Assembly (NCBI GenBank): GCA_002344135.1 | Contig: DDTO01000004.1 | Coordinates: forward strand, 760,199-824,198 | DNA: 64,000 nucleotides | From: Chthonomonas sp. UBA2362 | GTDB taxonomy: Bacteria > Armatimonadota > Fimbriimonadia > Fimbriimonadales > Fimbriimonadaceae | Reading direction: 5' to 3' | In this document: positions 43,068 through 52,373 of the stretch, in pieces | Layout of the letters: each line of letters begins with the position of its first letter | Numbering within the stretch: the stretch's first letter is position 1 | Notes under the pieces: model-generated | Databases searched by the model: none | What the model saw: only the letters and a program-made list of their open reading frames with translations | Told to the model about the DNA's origin: nothing | Position numbers and translations under genes: made by a program

Positions 43068-44396
43068 CTATCTGCGCTTGCCGAACTTCTTCATCCGGCG
43101 CTGCATCTTGCCGACCTGCTTCATCGTCTTGCGCATCTCGTAGAGTTGCTTGACCAGGTTGTTGACTTCTTCGACAGACGTACCCGAGCCGGCCGCGATG
43201 CGCTTCCGGCGAGAGCCGTTTAGTATATCCGGATTCGCCCTCTCCTTGCGAGTCATGCTGAGCATGATCGCCTCCAGTCGGTCGACTTTCCGGTCGTCGA
43301 TCGCCCCCATGGCTTCCTCGGGGATAGCCTGGGCGAGGCCGGGGATCATCTTCATCACGTTCTTGAGGGGGCCCATCTTGCGCATCATTCCGATCTGCGA
43401 GAGCATGTCGTCGAAGTCGAAGCCACCGGATCGGAGTTTCCCCTGCAGCGCCTCGGCCTGGTCCTTTTCGATGACCTGCTCCGCCTTCTCGATGATGCCG
43501 AGGATGTCGCCGAAGCCGAGAATGCGTTCGGCCATGCGGTCGGGATAGAAGATGTCGAGTGCCTCGACCTGTTCGCCGATGCCGATGAAGCGCACAGGAA
43601 CACCGGTGGCCTGGCGAACGCTGAGGACGGCGCCTCCGCGGGTGTCGCCGTCGAGTTTGGTGAAGATAGCGCCGGTCAGGGCCAACCGCTCGTGAAACGC
43701 GTTGGCGACATTGACGGCCTCTTGGCCCGTCGTCGAATCCAGGACGAGAAGGACCTCGCTGGGCTTGGTCGCCGACGACACGGCCCCGAGTTCAGCCATC
43801 AGCGGCTCGTCGATCGTCAAACGACCCGCCGTGTCCACGACGAGGACGTCCAGCATGAGGTGCCGACATCGCTCGAGGGCGTGCCGGGCGACGCTCGGGG
43901 GATCCGAAGACGGTTCAGCGAATACGGGAACGCCCACCTGCTCGCCGAGCACTTCGAGTTGGTGGACTGCGGCGGGTCGCTGAAGGTCGCATGCGGCAAG
44001 CATGGGCCTCTTGCCCTGCCGCTGGAGCCAGAGCGCCAGCTTCGCGCAGGTCGTCGTCTTGCCCGACCCTTGGAGGCCACACATGAGCACGACGGTCGGC
44101 GGAGCAGGGCTCCATTGGAACCGAGTTTCCTCTCCTCCGAGCAGTTCGGTCAGTTCGTCGCGGACGATGCGAATCAGGGTCTGGTCGGCGTTGAGGCTCC
44201 CGTAGAGTTCCTCGCCAACGGCCTTCTCCTTCACCTTGGCCATGAACTCCTTGGCGACTTGGAAGTTGACGTCCGCCTCGAGGAGAGCCACCCTCACTTC
44301 GCGCAGCATTTCGGCGACGTCGTCTTCGCTGAGTCGGCCTTTACGGCGCAGGCGCGCGAACACGCCTCCGAGGCGCCGAGTAAGGGAGTCGAGCAT
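43068..44396 (-). CDS. ffh: Signal recognition particle protein Ffh
   Basis: 442 residues from the ATG at 44396 (MLDSLTRRLGGVFARLRRKG). The N domain is followed by the G domain with P-loop GLQGSGKT (107-114), DTAGRL and TKLDGDTRGG, and the Met-rich M domain with GSRRKRIAAGSGTSVEEVNNL, the 4.5S RNA-binding loop. Ffh with SRP RNA delivers nascent membrane proteins to FtsY. A TTG nine bases upstream is possible. TACACT lies eight bases before the ATG. Confidence 0.96.
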   Translation of the reverse strand: MLDSLTRRLGGVFARLRRKGRLSEDDVAEMLREVRVALLEADVNFQVAKEFMAKVKEKAVGEELYGSLNADQTLIRIVRDELTELLGGEETRFQWSPAPPTVVLMCGLQGSGKTTTCAKLALWLQRQGKRPMLAACDLQRPAAVHQLEVLGEQVGVPVFAEPSSDPPSVARHALERCRHLMLDVLVVDTAGRLTIDEPLMAELGAVSSATKPSEVLLVLDSTTGQEAVNVANAFHERLALTGAIFTKLDGDTRGGAVLSVRQATGVPVRFIGIGEQVEALDIFYPDRMAERILGFGDILGIIEKAEQVIEKDQAEALQGKLRSGGFDFDDMLSQIGMMRKMGPLKNVMKMIPGLAQAIPEEAMGAIDDRKVDRLEAIMLSMTRKERANPDILNGSRRKRIAAGSGTSVEEVNNLVKQLYEMRKTMKQVGKMQRRMKKFGKRR

Positions 44397-44404
44397 CGAA
44401 GGCA

Positions 44405-44410
44405 AGTGTA
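44405..44410 (-). promoter_or_regulatory. -10 box TACACT upstream of ffh
   Basis: TACACT on the minus strand, eight bases before the ATG at 44396. No Shine-Dalgarno sequence. Confidence 0.4.
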
Positions 44411-44443
44411 CCGGGCCTCGTGGATAGGTAACATCCGTGCCCT

Positions 44444-45394
44444 GTGCGTCTGGCGAAGTCGATCCTGTTGCGGCTCGTGTACGGCCTCGTGAGCCTGCTG
44501 TTCATCTCCTTCGTGACCTTCGTGGCCGACGAGATATCTCCCGGCGACGCCGCGACGCTGCAGGCCGGAGAGAAGGCCCGACCGGAGGACGTCCAGCGCC
44601 TTCGGGAGCGAATGGGCCTCGACCGTCCCTGGCCGGTCCGCTACGTGGAATTCGTCGGCAAGGCGGTTCGCTTCGACTTCGGCAACAGCCTTCTGGGCGC
44701 AAGGCAGCCCGTCTCGCAGATTATCGGCAAGGCGCTCCCGATGACGATGAAGATCGCCTTCTTGGCGATCCTGCTGGCCGCGGGCGTCGGAATCCTACTC
44801 GGAACGATAGCTGCCGTTTGGCAAAACCGGGCACCCGACCAAGCCGTCCTGACCCTCAGCACTCTCGGGGTGACGGTCCCCAACTTCGTGCTGGCTCCCA
44901 TCTTGGTCTACATCTTCGCATTGCGCCTGGACGTACTTCCACAAACATGGGAAGTGAACCTGCGTGCACCGGAGTTTTACTATCTTCTCTTGCCCGTGGT
45001 GATCCTGGCGGCGCGTCCGATGGCGTCGCTCACTCGCCTCACGCGCGCCAGCGTGATCGACACTTTGCAGCAGGAGTTCGTCAGGCTCGCCGTCGCGAAG
45101 GGCGTCCCTTCGCGGCGGCTCATTTTCAAGCACGTCCTTCGCAACGCGCTGCTTCCCGTGGTCACGGCGATCGGCACCAGTTTCGGGTTCTTGCTCACGG
45201 GCTCGTTCATCATCGAGCGGGCCTTCGTTATCCCGGGGCTCGGCAGCGAGGCGATCGAAGCGATTCAGCGGCGCGACACGCCGGTCATTCAGGCAACCGT
45301 CCTCATCGCGGGGGCGCTGTTCATCCTCATCAATCTAGTCGTAGATGTGATCCTTCCGATCCTCGACCCCCGGATTCGCGAGGCTCAGGTTTGA
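44444..45394 (+). CDS. ABC transporter permease, DppB/OppB type
   Basis: 316 residues with six membrane segments. The family N-terminus (LLRLVYGLVSLLFISFVTFV) and the cytoplasmic EAA loop (RLAVAKGVPSRRLIFKHVLRNALLPVV) are present. It would form half of a peptide, oligopeptide or nickel importer channel with the next gene. No solute-binding protein or ATPase genes are in the window. The GTG start has no clear Shine-Dalgarno. Confidence 0.92.
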   Translation: MRLAKSILLRLVYGLVSLLFISFVTFVADEISPGDAATLQAGEKARPEDVQRLRERMGLDRPWPVRYVEFVGKAVRFDFGNSLLGARQPVSQIIGKALPMTMKIAFLAILLAAGVGILLGTIAAVWQNRAPDQAVLTLSTLGVTVPNFVLAPILVYIFALRLDVLPQTWEVNLRAPEFYYLLLPVVILAARPMASLTRLTRASVIDTLQQEFVRLAVAKGVPSRRLIFKHVLRNALLPVVTAIGTSFGFLLTGSFIIERAFVIPGLGSEAIEAIQRRDTPVIQATVLIAGALFILINLVVDVILPILDPRIREAQV

Positions 45395-45405
45395 GGCCGA
45401 ACTGG

Positions 45406-46248
45406 ATGTTCTGGCTGGGTGTGGGGTACCTCGTCCTCCTCGTCGTGTTCGCGCTGGTCATGCCGTGGGCGCGCCACAGCTACCTTGCCGCTGAAGCGAA
45501 ACCGAATCTTCCCCCGAACGCCGACTTCTGGCTCGGGACGGACGAGCAGGGCCGCGACATCGTGGCTCGGCTGGCGTTCGGGGCACGAATCTCGCTAATC
45601 GTGGGCTTAACCGTTCAAGCGATCTCGCTCCTCGTGGGCATCGCGGTCGGCGTTCTAGGCGTCTTTGCGCCGAAGTGGATCGGGGTACCGCTTCTCAGGC
45701 TGACTGACGGAATGTTCGCCTTTCCCGATATCCTCCTCGCGATTCTCATTATCGGAGTCTGGAATCTAGGCCTCGTGCCGGTCATCGTGGCGCTCGCCAT
45801 CACTTCCTGGCCCGGCATGGCACGCCTGGTCTTCACGGCCGTCACCTCGCTCAAGGACCGCGAATTCGTCATCGCGAGCCGCGCCATGGGGGCCTCGACC
45901 TTCAAGCTGGTTCTGCGCCATGTCTTGCCCCATCTCTGGGGGCTCGTCCTGGCCGTCAGCATGGTTGACCTCGCGGCGACGATCTTGGCCGAAAGCGCGC
46001 TCAGCTTCCTCGGCATCGGCGTCCAGCCTCCCACGCCCAGTTGGGGGAGCATGATCAACTACGCTCGATCGAACATGAACTCCTACCCGCTTCAGCTTCT
46101 CTGGCCGTGCCTGATCCTGAGCATGACGATCTTCTCCCTCAACTTCGTCGGCGACGGCCTGAGGGCAATGATCGACCCCAAGGGTGTCGGGCGCATCGAT
46201 GACGCCCCCCTTCCTGGCGAAGCGACACCCGAGCCGGCGCCGCCCTAG
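45406..46248 (+). CDS. ABC transporter permease, DppC/OppC type
   Basis: 280 residues from the ATG at 45406; an in-frame TTG at 45391 overlapping the previous stop (TTGA) is an alternative. The OppC signature DFWLGTDEQGRDIVARLAFGAR is followed by about five further membrane segments and the EAA loop (VIASRAMGASTFKLVLRHVLPHLW). It is the partner of the DppB-type permease and is translationally close to it. Substrate unknown. Confidence 0.92.
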   Translation: MFWLGVGYLVLLVVFALVMPWARHSYLAAEAKPNLPPNADFWLGTDEQGRDIVARLAFGARISLIVGLTVQAISLLVGIAVGVLGVFAPKWIGVPLLRLTDGMFAFPDILLAILIIGVWNLGLVPVIVALAITSWPGMARLVFTAVTSLKDREFVIASRAMGASTFKLVLRHVLPHLWGLVLAVSMVDLAATILAESALSFLGIGVQPPTPSWGSMINYARSNMNSYPLQLLWPCLILSMTIFSLNFVGDGLRAMIDPKGVGRIDDAPLPGEATPEPAPP

Positions 46249-46275
46249 CCTCTACCAAGGGTACCATCGAAGACG

Positions 46276-46989
46276 ATGGGATTCGGGCGCGAGAACTTCT
46301 TTTGGCACAAGCTGCACTCGCTTACCGGGGTCATTCCGATCGGCTTTTACATGATTCAGCACCTGACGCTGAATTCCTTCAGTCTTGCCGGCCCGAGCAA
46401 GTTCAACGGGGTCATCGGCTTTTTCGAGTCGGTACCGAAGCACCTTTTGCTCGTGCTGGAGATCGGCCTTCTCGGCCTCCCAATCCTATTCCATGGTATC
46501 TATGGCCTGTTCATTACCTCGCGGGCCGATCTGGACGTAGCAAAGGGCGCCTACCCCTGGCGTGAGAGCCGAATGTTCTGGCTGCAGCGCTGGACGGGCG
46601 TCGGGCTGTTCCTCCTGCTGATCCTCCACGTGGCGACCACCACGGTAAACGCCAAGATCAACGGCCCTCAAGTCATCGAGTGGCAAGCTTGGCACGACAA
46701 GCTCACCTCGTTCGGCTACGTGATCCTGATCGTGTACATGATCGGCATCGTTGCCGCGGCCTATCACCTGTGCTACGGGCTCTGGAACTTCTGCATACGG
46801 TGGGGCATCACGGTCAGCGGGCATTCGCAGCGGGCGATGCAGAAGTTTTCGGCGTTCGCATTCGTCGCGGTCACCCTGCTGGGCTGGATTGCGCTCTTCG
46901 GCTTCCTCAAGGAGCCTTCGACCGGTTCCGACGATGGCGAGGCCGTCCAGGTCCGCCGCGAACTGGCCGTGCCGATATCTTCACCCTAA
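46276..46989 (+). CDS. sdhC: Succinate dehydrogenase/fumarate reductase cytochrome b subunit
   Basis: 237 residues with five membrane segments, the B-type single-subunit anchor. Haem-ligand histidines fit HSLTGVIPIGFYMIQHLT, LFHGIYGLF, LILHVATT and AYHLCYGLW. It anchors SdhAB and passes electrons to quinone. sdhA and sdhB are not adjacent on either side in the window, which is unusual for this complex. Confidence 0.9.
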   Translation: MGFGRENFFWHKLHSLTGVIPIGFYMIQHLTLNSFSLAGPSKFNGVIGFFESVPKHLLLVLEIGLLGLPILFHGIYGLFITSRADLDVAKGAYPWRESRMFWLQRWTGVGLFLLLILHVATTTVNAKINGPQVIEWQAWHDKLTSFGYVILIVYMIGIVAAAYHLCYGLWNFCIRWGITVSGHSQRAMQKFSAFAFVAVTLLGWIALFGFLKEPSTGSDDGEAVQVRRELAVPISSP

Positions 46990-47023
46990 ACTCTAGGTTT
47001 CAACCTTCCGAAACTTCGAGTAG

Positions 47024-48973
47024 ATGTTGGAGTTCATCGTGCGGTTGGCGCTCGCCGCAGCCCTGGTCGGTGCAGGGATTGTCGTCGGACCGGAGGCATT
47101 CGACTTCGTCTGGCGTGTCGCGCTGCTGTTCGCGACCTACTCGGGAATCGCCTATCTGCTTGAACGTCGCGGGCTCCGAAATCCTGGCGTCAGTGGTTTC
47201 GTCGCTGTCGCCGACGCCGCCCTGATCGCCTACCTGATCGCCCGATTCGGCGTGCTCGAGCCGTATGCCTTCCTCGTCCTCGCGCCGTGCGCATTTGCCA
47301 CTGCTCGCCATGGATCGAACTCGGCGGCGATGGCCCCGATCGCCGCCGCCTGGCTACTGGTCGCCGCCAACCTGGCGACCCGCATGCCCCCGAGCGGTTC
47401 GCTGCTGATTCAGGTTCTCGCGGTGCTGACGGTTGGCCTGCTCATGAACCAGGCTCGGATCGTTATGACGGTAACCCGAGAGATCGAGATCCCGATCACG
47501 CCCCCCACCGAGGGACCCGAGCCGGTGCATTTCATGGAACTGCGGGAGAATTTCCGCCGGCTCCGGGACCATTGCAAGGACCTCGAGCGACGTAGCCGTC
47601 GCGATCGTGTGTCGATGACCCTGTACGAGGCTGCCCGCGGCCATGCGGGCAAAGCCTACACCCGTCTCGCCCAGGCCCTTCGAGAGATGACCGGCGCCGA
47701 ATCCCTCAGCCTCCATACTGCTTCCGGTTTGGGAGATCTGATGGTCGTCCGCGGGGTGAGCGGCCCGATCCCCGAAGAGATCCACTCGACGGCCTTCACC
47801 ATCGGTCAGGGCTTGAGCGAGTACCAGCAGCGGAGCCGAATGGACCAGTTGCTTCGATCTCTCCGCGACCCTGACGCGCGACAGGCTACCGGGTCTGTTC
47901 TGCTCAAGGATCGGGGGCGCCTGGTCGGGATGCTCTGCATGGTCCATAACGCGGTCGAGCGACTCGACGAGGCCGTTGCTAAGGTGGAGGAGGCGATGCC
48001 GATGCTCGTTACTCTGCTCCGCGAAGAGGATCTGCGCGAATCCAATCGCCGTCGTCTTGCGGAGCTCGAAACCCTCTACGGCATCGCGACGGTGGTTGCC
48101 GGCGCCGAGACCGTCACCAGCCTCGCCGCGCGGGTCGTGAGGGAGCTGGCGGAGACGCTGCCGCTCCAGCATGTCTCGGTCCATGCGCTGGATGGCGACG
48201 AGGCCCTGTTGCTCGCCTCCTCAGGACCGTTAGTCCGCTTAGAGCAACACCTAGACTTCGACGGAGTCACCGGGATCGGCGGATGGGTTCGAGCGGGAGC
48301 CTCGGAGCTCCACATGCGCGACGTTCCCGGGAGCGGACTCGTCGATCGCACGGTCGCCCTTAAGAGGAGGGCCGGCAGCTACTGCCTCATTCCAATCCGA
48401 TTCGGGCCTGAACCTTACGGCTATCTCGCCGCTTCGACCAACGCAGTGGGGGGCCTCGACGAAGGAATCATGGCCGTCCTGCGTAGCACCGCGACCGAAC
48501 TCTCCCGAGCGATCGGACGACTGGAAGGCGCACCCCGAGGCCCGGAGGGTCTTGCCAACCCGACCGAGTTCCAGGCTGCAGTCACGCAGCACCCGGCAGG
48601 CTGCTTGGTGTATCTCGAACCCCTCAGACTGGAGGAAACGATCGAGAACTTCGGCCGACCCGCGGTGGATCACGCCCTGCGGACGCTCGCAGTCCGTCTC
48701 CTCGGTCAGTTGCCCGCGGGCGGGCTCCTGTGCCGCCGCCGGGAAGGCGACCTGGTCGCCTACTTGCGCGACGTCGACGAGTCCTTCGCCCGTCGATGGG
48801 CCAATGAATCTACCGCTGTGGCAAGCATGGTGCCCCTGCGCACGCCGGACGGCCGTGCGAGGATCCCCTTCGGCTTGCGGGCCAAGGTTGCTCGACTCGG
48901 GCCGCTCGAAACGCTGGCTGGTACCGTCGAGGGCAGGCAAATACGCTCGTTTTCGGAGCACATGGCCTCGTGA
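47024..48973 (+). CDS. Membrane-anchored protein with two GAF-like domains and a degenerate GGDEF-like end
   Basis: 649 residues. Four or five membrane segments (about 1-145) are followed by a short coiled coil, a first GAF-like domain (about 205-330; MTGAESLSLHTASGLGDLMV), a second GAF (about 355-490; LPLQHVSVHALDGDEALLLASS) and a C-terminal alpha/beta part (about 500-645) with weak likeness to GGDEF domains but no GGDEF motif (the corresponding place reads RRREGDLVAY). It probably senses a small ligand and signals without making c-di-GMP. Upstream of the TPR gene; 120 bases separate them. Confidence 0.75.
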   Translation: MLEFIVRLALAAALVGAGIVVGPEAFDFVWRVALLFATYSGIAYLLERRGLRNPGVSGFVAVADAALIAYLIARFGVLEPYAFLVLAPCAFATARHGSNSAAMAPIAAAWLLVAANLATRMPPSGSLLIQVLAVLTVGLLMNQARIVMTVTREIEIPITPPTEGPEPVHFMELRENFRRLRDHCKDLERRSRRDRVSMTLYEAARGHAGKAYTRLAQALREMTGAESLSLHTASGLGDLMVVRGVSGPIPEEIHSTAFTIGQGLSEYQQRSRMDQLLRSLRDPDARQATGSVLLKDRGRLVGMLCMVHNAVERLDEAVAKVEEAMPMLVTLLREEDLRESNRRRLAELETLYGIATVVAGAETVTSLAARVVRELAETLPLQHVSVHALDGDEALLLASSGPLVRLEQHLDFDGVTGIGGWVRAGASELHMRDVPGSGLVDRTVALKRRAGSYCLIPIRFGPEPYGYLAASTNAVGGLDEGIMAVLRSTATELSRAIGRLEGAPRGPEGLANPTEFQAAVTQHPAGCLVYLEPLRLEETIENFGRPAVDHALRTLAVRLLGQLPAGGLLCRRREGDLVAYLRDVDESFARRWANESTAVASMVPLRTPDGRARIPFGLRAKVARLGPLETLAGTVEGRQIRSFSEHMAS

Positions 48974-49094
48974 GGGGCGACTTCAGGCAGTTTTGCCAAC
49001 GCATCCACCGACGGCCATTCGCTAACCTAACGTTTCGTTTGCTTGACTTCGACCGGCATAGTCGGCTTGCCGCGTCGTTGCTTGGAGAGATGGA

Positions 49095-49688
49095 ATGAAA
49101 CAGTCGGACCTGCCTGCGCCTCGAAGCCGATCCACGAATGGTGCGGGCGGTCCCGCTTGTTCCGATCCCCTCTCACAGGCATCCTCCTCCCTCGAGAACG
49201 GCGATTGGCGCTCCGCGCTCCGGTTTGCTCACAAGGCGCTGCGGGGACGGCGCGACGCGCTCCCGATTCTCGAAGTGCTGGCACGCGCTCGGTGGCTCGC
49301 CAGCGACTATTCGGGGGTCCTCCGAGTCACAAAACGACTGATCGCTCTCAACCCGGCAGAGCCGGGATACCGCATTCTTCAGGCCATGGCGCTGCGGGGC
49401 TTGGGTCAGTTCTCTCTCGCGGTCACCGCCCTCCGCCGTTGCCTAACAGAAACGACAAGCCGCGAAGCCCAGTCGAAGGCCCTCGAGATGCTCGATGAAC
49501 TCGACGCCATTCAGTGCGGGGCGATCCGAAGGCTACACGGCGCCGATCCGACGTTTCGGCGCGCTTACGACCGCGATCCGGAGGCGGCTTGCCGTAGCCT
49601 CGGCTTCGAACTGACCTGGTACGAACCCGCGGCATACGTTTCGGAATCGTCTCAGCTGCTCGGGCACGCCGGCCTCGACCGAGCCTAA
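49095..49688 (+). CDS. TPR-like protein of unknown function
   Basis: 197 residues. A disordered start (MKQSDLPAPRSRSTNGAGG) precedes helix pairs that fit three tetratricopeptide repeats (NGDWRSALRFAHKALRGR, SDYSGVLRVTKRLIALNPAEPG, QFSLAVTALRRCL). No catalytic motif. Such proteins usually act as scaffolds. GGAGAGAT precedes the ATG, a usable ribosome-binding site. It is convergent with coaBC, whose last bases overlap its stop codon. Confidence 0.75.
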   Translation: MKQSDLPAPRSRSTNGAGGPACSDPLSQASSSLENGDWRSALRFAHKALRGRRDALPILEVLARARWLASDYSGVLRVTKRLIALNPAEPGYRILQAMALRGLGQFSLAVTALRRCLTETTSREAQSKALEMLDELDAIQCGAIRRLHGADPTFRRAYDRDPEAACRSLGFELTWYEPAAYVSESSQLLGHAGLDRA

Positions 49689-50869
49689 ACCGGTTCGGAG
49701 AGCGACTCGAGCAGCCAGAGGGCGCATTCGAGCTTCGAACGCACGCCACTCTCCTCGACCCGACCATCGGCGAACACTAGCGTCAGCGCGTTGTTGTTCG
49801 ATTCGAACCCGATAACCGGAAGCGAGATGTCGTTCGAGGCGACGGCGTGGAGGCCCTTGCGGCGGAGTTTCTCTCGAACGACGTCCAGGTCACCGGACGG
49901 CTCGGCGGCGAAGCCGACGACTCGAGCGGAACCTCCCGCTTTTTCGGCGAGCGTCGCGATCACGTCGGGGTTCGGCACCAGCCGAAGATCGATCGGTTCA
50001 TCGACACGGCGGATCTTCCCATCGACGGCCGCCTCGGGTCGATAGTCCGCCACGGCCGCGGCGCCGATCACGAGATGGGATTGGCGCAGAGCTTCGAGGG
50101 AAGCCTCTAGCATCTCGCGAGCGGTTTGCACCCGGATGACGGTGCACTCGATGGGGAGAGGCGCCGACGCGGGGCCCGAAACGACGGTCACTTCCGCACC
50201 GAGGAGAAGCGCGGCTCGGGCAAGGGCAGCCCCCATCTTGCCGCTCGAACGATTCGAGAGGAACCTGGCGGCGTCGATCGGCTCCCGAGTAGGTCCCGAG
50301 GTGATCAGCACACGCTGACCTTCGAGCAGCCTTGCTCGGATTGCGACGGCCTGCACTGCCTCGGCGATCCGCTCCACACCGGCGAACTTGCCCTCTCCTT
50401 GTTCGCCGCAAGCAACCTCACCCGCGTCCGGTTCGACGAAGGCCGCAGCCCGTGCGCGGAGGATTTCCACGGCAGCACGAACAGGTTCGCTCCCATACAT
50501 TGTCGGGTTCATCGCGGGCGCGACAACCAGTGGCCCCGAGTACGCCAGGGCGATGGTCGTCAGCATGTCGTCGGCGATACCGTGAGCGAGTTTGGCCAAG
50601 GTGCTTCCCGTCGCCGGAGCGACGACCAGGGCGGCCGCTTGACGAGCCCAGTCGATGTGGGCCATTCGCCCGCGCTCCGGCTCTTCGAAGGTATCGACGA
50701 GGCATGGCTGGCCGGTTAGGCCCTCGAACAAGGCCGGGCTCACGAACCGCTGGGCGCCGTCGGTGAGGCAGACCCGTACGGTAAAGCCGCGACGCATCAA
50801 TTCTCTGGCGAGGTCGCCGGCTCGATAGGCCGCGATGCTTCCACTCACGCCGAGGACCACATAGGGCAT
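49685..50869 (-). CDS. coaBC: Bifunctional phosphopantothenoylcysteine decarboxylase / phosphopantothenate-cysteine ligase
   Basis: 394 residues. The CoaC flavoprotein domain starts YVVLGVSGSIAAYRAGDLAREL, with VVAPAMNPTMYGSEPVR and the Cys lid (GEVACGEQGEGKFA). The CoaB ligase begins near 180 (RVLITSGPTREPIDAARFLSNRSSGKMG). The protein joins cysteine to phosphopantothenate and decarboxylates it, two steps of coenzyme A synthesis. ATG at 50869 has CACAAT five bases upstream. A longer in-frame start crosses the tRNA-Leu gene and is rejected. Confidence 0.96.
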   Translation of the reverse strand: MPYVVLGVSGSIAAYRAGDLARELMRRGFTVRVCLTDGAQRFVSPALFEGLTGQPCLVDTFEEPERGRMAHIDWARQAAALVVAPATGSTLAKLAHGIADDMLTTIALAYSGPLVVAPAMNPTMYGSEPVRAAVEILRARAAAFVEPDAGEVACGEQGEGKFAGVERIAEAVQAVAIRARLLEGQRVLITSGPTREPIDAARFLSNRSSGKMGAALARAALLLGAEVTVVSGPASAPLPIECTVIRVQTAREMLEASLEALRQSHLVIGAAAVADYRPEAAVDGKIRRVDEPIDLRLVPNPDVIATLAEKAGGSARVVGFAAEPSGDLDVVREKLRRKGLHAVASNDISLPVIGFESNNNALTLVFADGRVEESGVRSKLECALWLLESLSEPV

Positions 50870-50923
50870 GGCCCATTGTGGGACGAGGCCACTGGTGTAT
50901 GCTCGGGTCGCGGCCTGACCGCA

Positions 50924-51004
50924 GCCCGGGTGGCGGAATGGTAGACGCAGCGGACTTAAAATCCGTTGTCTTCGGGCGTGTGGGTTCGAGTCCCACCCCG
51001 GGCA
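50924..51004 (+). tRNA. tRNA-Leu (anticodon UAA)
   Basis: Acceptor GCCCGGG pairs with CCCGGGC at 50997-51003, discriminator A. The anticodon loop is CTTAAAA with anticodon TAA (reads UUA). A long variable arm (TGTCTTCGGGCGT) and T-arm GTGGG-TTCGAGT-CCCAC identify a class II leucine tRNA. CCA is not encoded. It sits between coaBC and the DUF4139 gene. Confidence 0.97.
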
Positions 51005-51014
51005 CGATACGAGA

Positions 51015-52334
51015 ATGAGCGACCTCGAGATTACGATATACAACGACGACTTCGCGCTGGTCAAGGACACGCGCCGGTTGAATGTGCCCGCTGGGGTCTC
51101 CACGGTCGACGTCCAAGACGTCGCCGCCCGGATCGAGCCGAGCAGCGTGGCCATGCGCAGCCTCGGCCCCTCCATGATGGTCCTCGAGCAGAACTACCAA
51201 TACGACCTCATGAGCCCGGAAGCAATCCTTCGCAAGGCTATCGGCCAGCGGGTCCGCTTCAACCGCGTGCTCCCCGACGGGCGCTCCGAGTTCGTCGACG
51301 GTGTCCTGCTGAGCGACAACGGCCCCATCGTGTCGACCGACGGCGGTCGGATACTTCTTTCGCCTTCCGGCGAGATCGAGATCGCCTCGATTCCGGAGGG
51401 CCTCATCAGCCGGCCAACCCTCCACTGGCTCGTCTCGAGCGATGAACCGGGAGAGCGCGACGTCGAGATCGGCTATCTCACCCAGGGCATCGGCTGGACC
51501 GCCAACTATGTGCTGACCCTTCCGGACGATGCCACAGGAGGAAACATCCAGGGCTGGATCACCCTGCGAAACGAATCTGGGGCCGCCTATCGGGACGCCC
51601 GCTTGAAGATGCTGGCGGGCGAAGTCAACCGGGCACGCCGGTACCAGGCCGTCGACATGGCGCCAATGGTGTTTGCGGAGCGAGCGGCAGGCTATGCGTT
51701 CGAAGAAGAGACCCTCTTCGAGTATCACCTCTACACGCTTCAGCGACCGACCACGATCCTCGATAGGGAGATCAAGCAGGTTGGCCTCTTGGGATCGGAC
51801 CGGGTCGCGGTAGGCAAGCGGCTCGTGTTCGACTCGCTCGTCCGTCGGCATGGCTACCCTGATGAAGGCGAAATCGGTTCGGGCGTCGTCAATGCGCAGG
51901 TCCGCATCGAATTCACGAACGACGAAGCTTCGGGCCTGGGGATTCCGATGCCCAAGGGACAAATCAAGGTGTATCAGCGCGATCGCTCGGGGTCCGTGCA
52001 GATGCTGGGAGAGGACGAGATCGGCCACACGGCCCGCGGCGAAAGGATTTCCCTCGTCGTCGGACGGGCGTTCGACGTCGTCGCCGAGCGGCGACAGGTC
52101 GGGTTTAGGCGCCTCGCCAAGAACGCGGTTCGCGAAGAAGTCGAAATCAAGGTGCGCAATCGCAAGGACACCACCGAGCGCGTGCAGATCCTCGAGCGGA
52201 TGATGGCAGACTGGTCGATCGCCAGCGCCAACTACACCTGGGAGAAGGCCGATGCCTTCACCCTGCGTTTCGAATTCGACGTCGGCGCCGGTCAAGAGGC
52301 TACCGTCCTCTACTCAGCCGAATTCCGATGGTGA
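51015..52334 (+). CDS. DUF4139 domain-containing protein
   Basis: 439 residues without a signal peptide. The opening (MSDLEITIYNDDFALVKDTR) and the later IGYLTQGIGWTANYVLTL, GWITLRNESGAAYRDARLKMLAGEV and the WSIASANYTWEKADAFTLRFEFDV end are the DUF4139 pattern. The fold is all-beta and its function is not known. It begins 11 bases after the tRNA-Leu gene and may be transcribed with it. A perfect hairpin follows. Confidence 0.85.
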   Translation: MSDLEITIYNDDFALVKDTRRLNVPAGVSTVDVQDVAARIEPSSVAMRSLGPSMMVLEQNYQYDLMSPEAILRKAIGQRVRFNRVLPDGRSEFVDGVLLSDNGPIVSTDGGRILLSPSGEIEIASIPEGLISRPTLHWLVSSDEPGERDVEIGYLTQGIGWTANYVLTLPDDATGGNIQGWITLRNESGAAYRDARLKMLAGEVNRARRYQAVDMAPMVFAERAAGYAFEEETLFEYHLYTLQRPTTILDREIKQVGLLGSDRVAVGKRLVFDSLVRRHGYPDEGEIGSGVVNAQVRIEFTNDEASGLGIPMPKGQIKVYQRDRSGSVQMLGEDEIGHTARGERISLVVGRAFDVVAERRQVGFRRLAKNAVREEVEIKVRNRKDTTERVQILERMMADWSIASANYTWEKADAFTLRFEFDVGAGQEATVLYSAEFRW

Positions 52335-52338
52335 CCGT

Positions 52339-52361
52339 GCCGAATCCGGCCCGGATTCGGC
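52339..52361 (+). terminator. Terminator hairpin after the DUF4139 gene
   Basis: GCCGAATCCGG-C-CCGGATTCGGC, an 11-bp palindrome followed by TATGATTTT, which also holds the next gene's -10 box. Confidence 0.7.
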
Positions 52362-52367
52362 TATGAT
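52362..52367 (+). promoter_or_regulatory. -10 box TATGAT, leaderless promoter of the oxidoreductase gene
   Basis: TATGAT, TTTGGT, then ATG at 52374. Exact six-base spacing. Confidence 0.55.
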
Positions 52368-52373
52368 TTTGGT

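Noticed and set aside
50870..51175. N-terminal extension of coaBC through the tRNA-Leu gene
   Set aside because: It would translate tRNA-Leu antisense; the CoaC fold begins exactly at the ATG at 50869.
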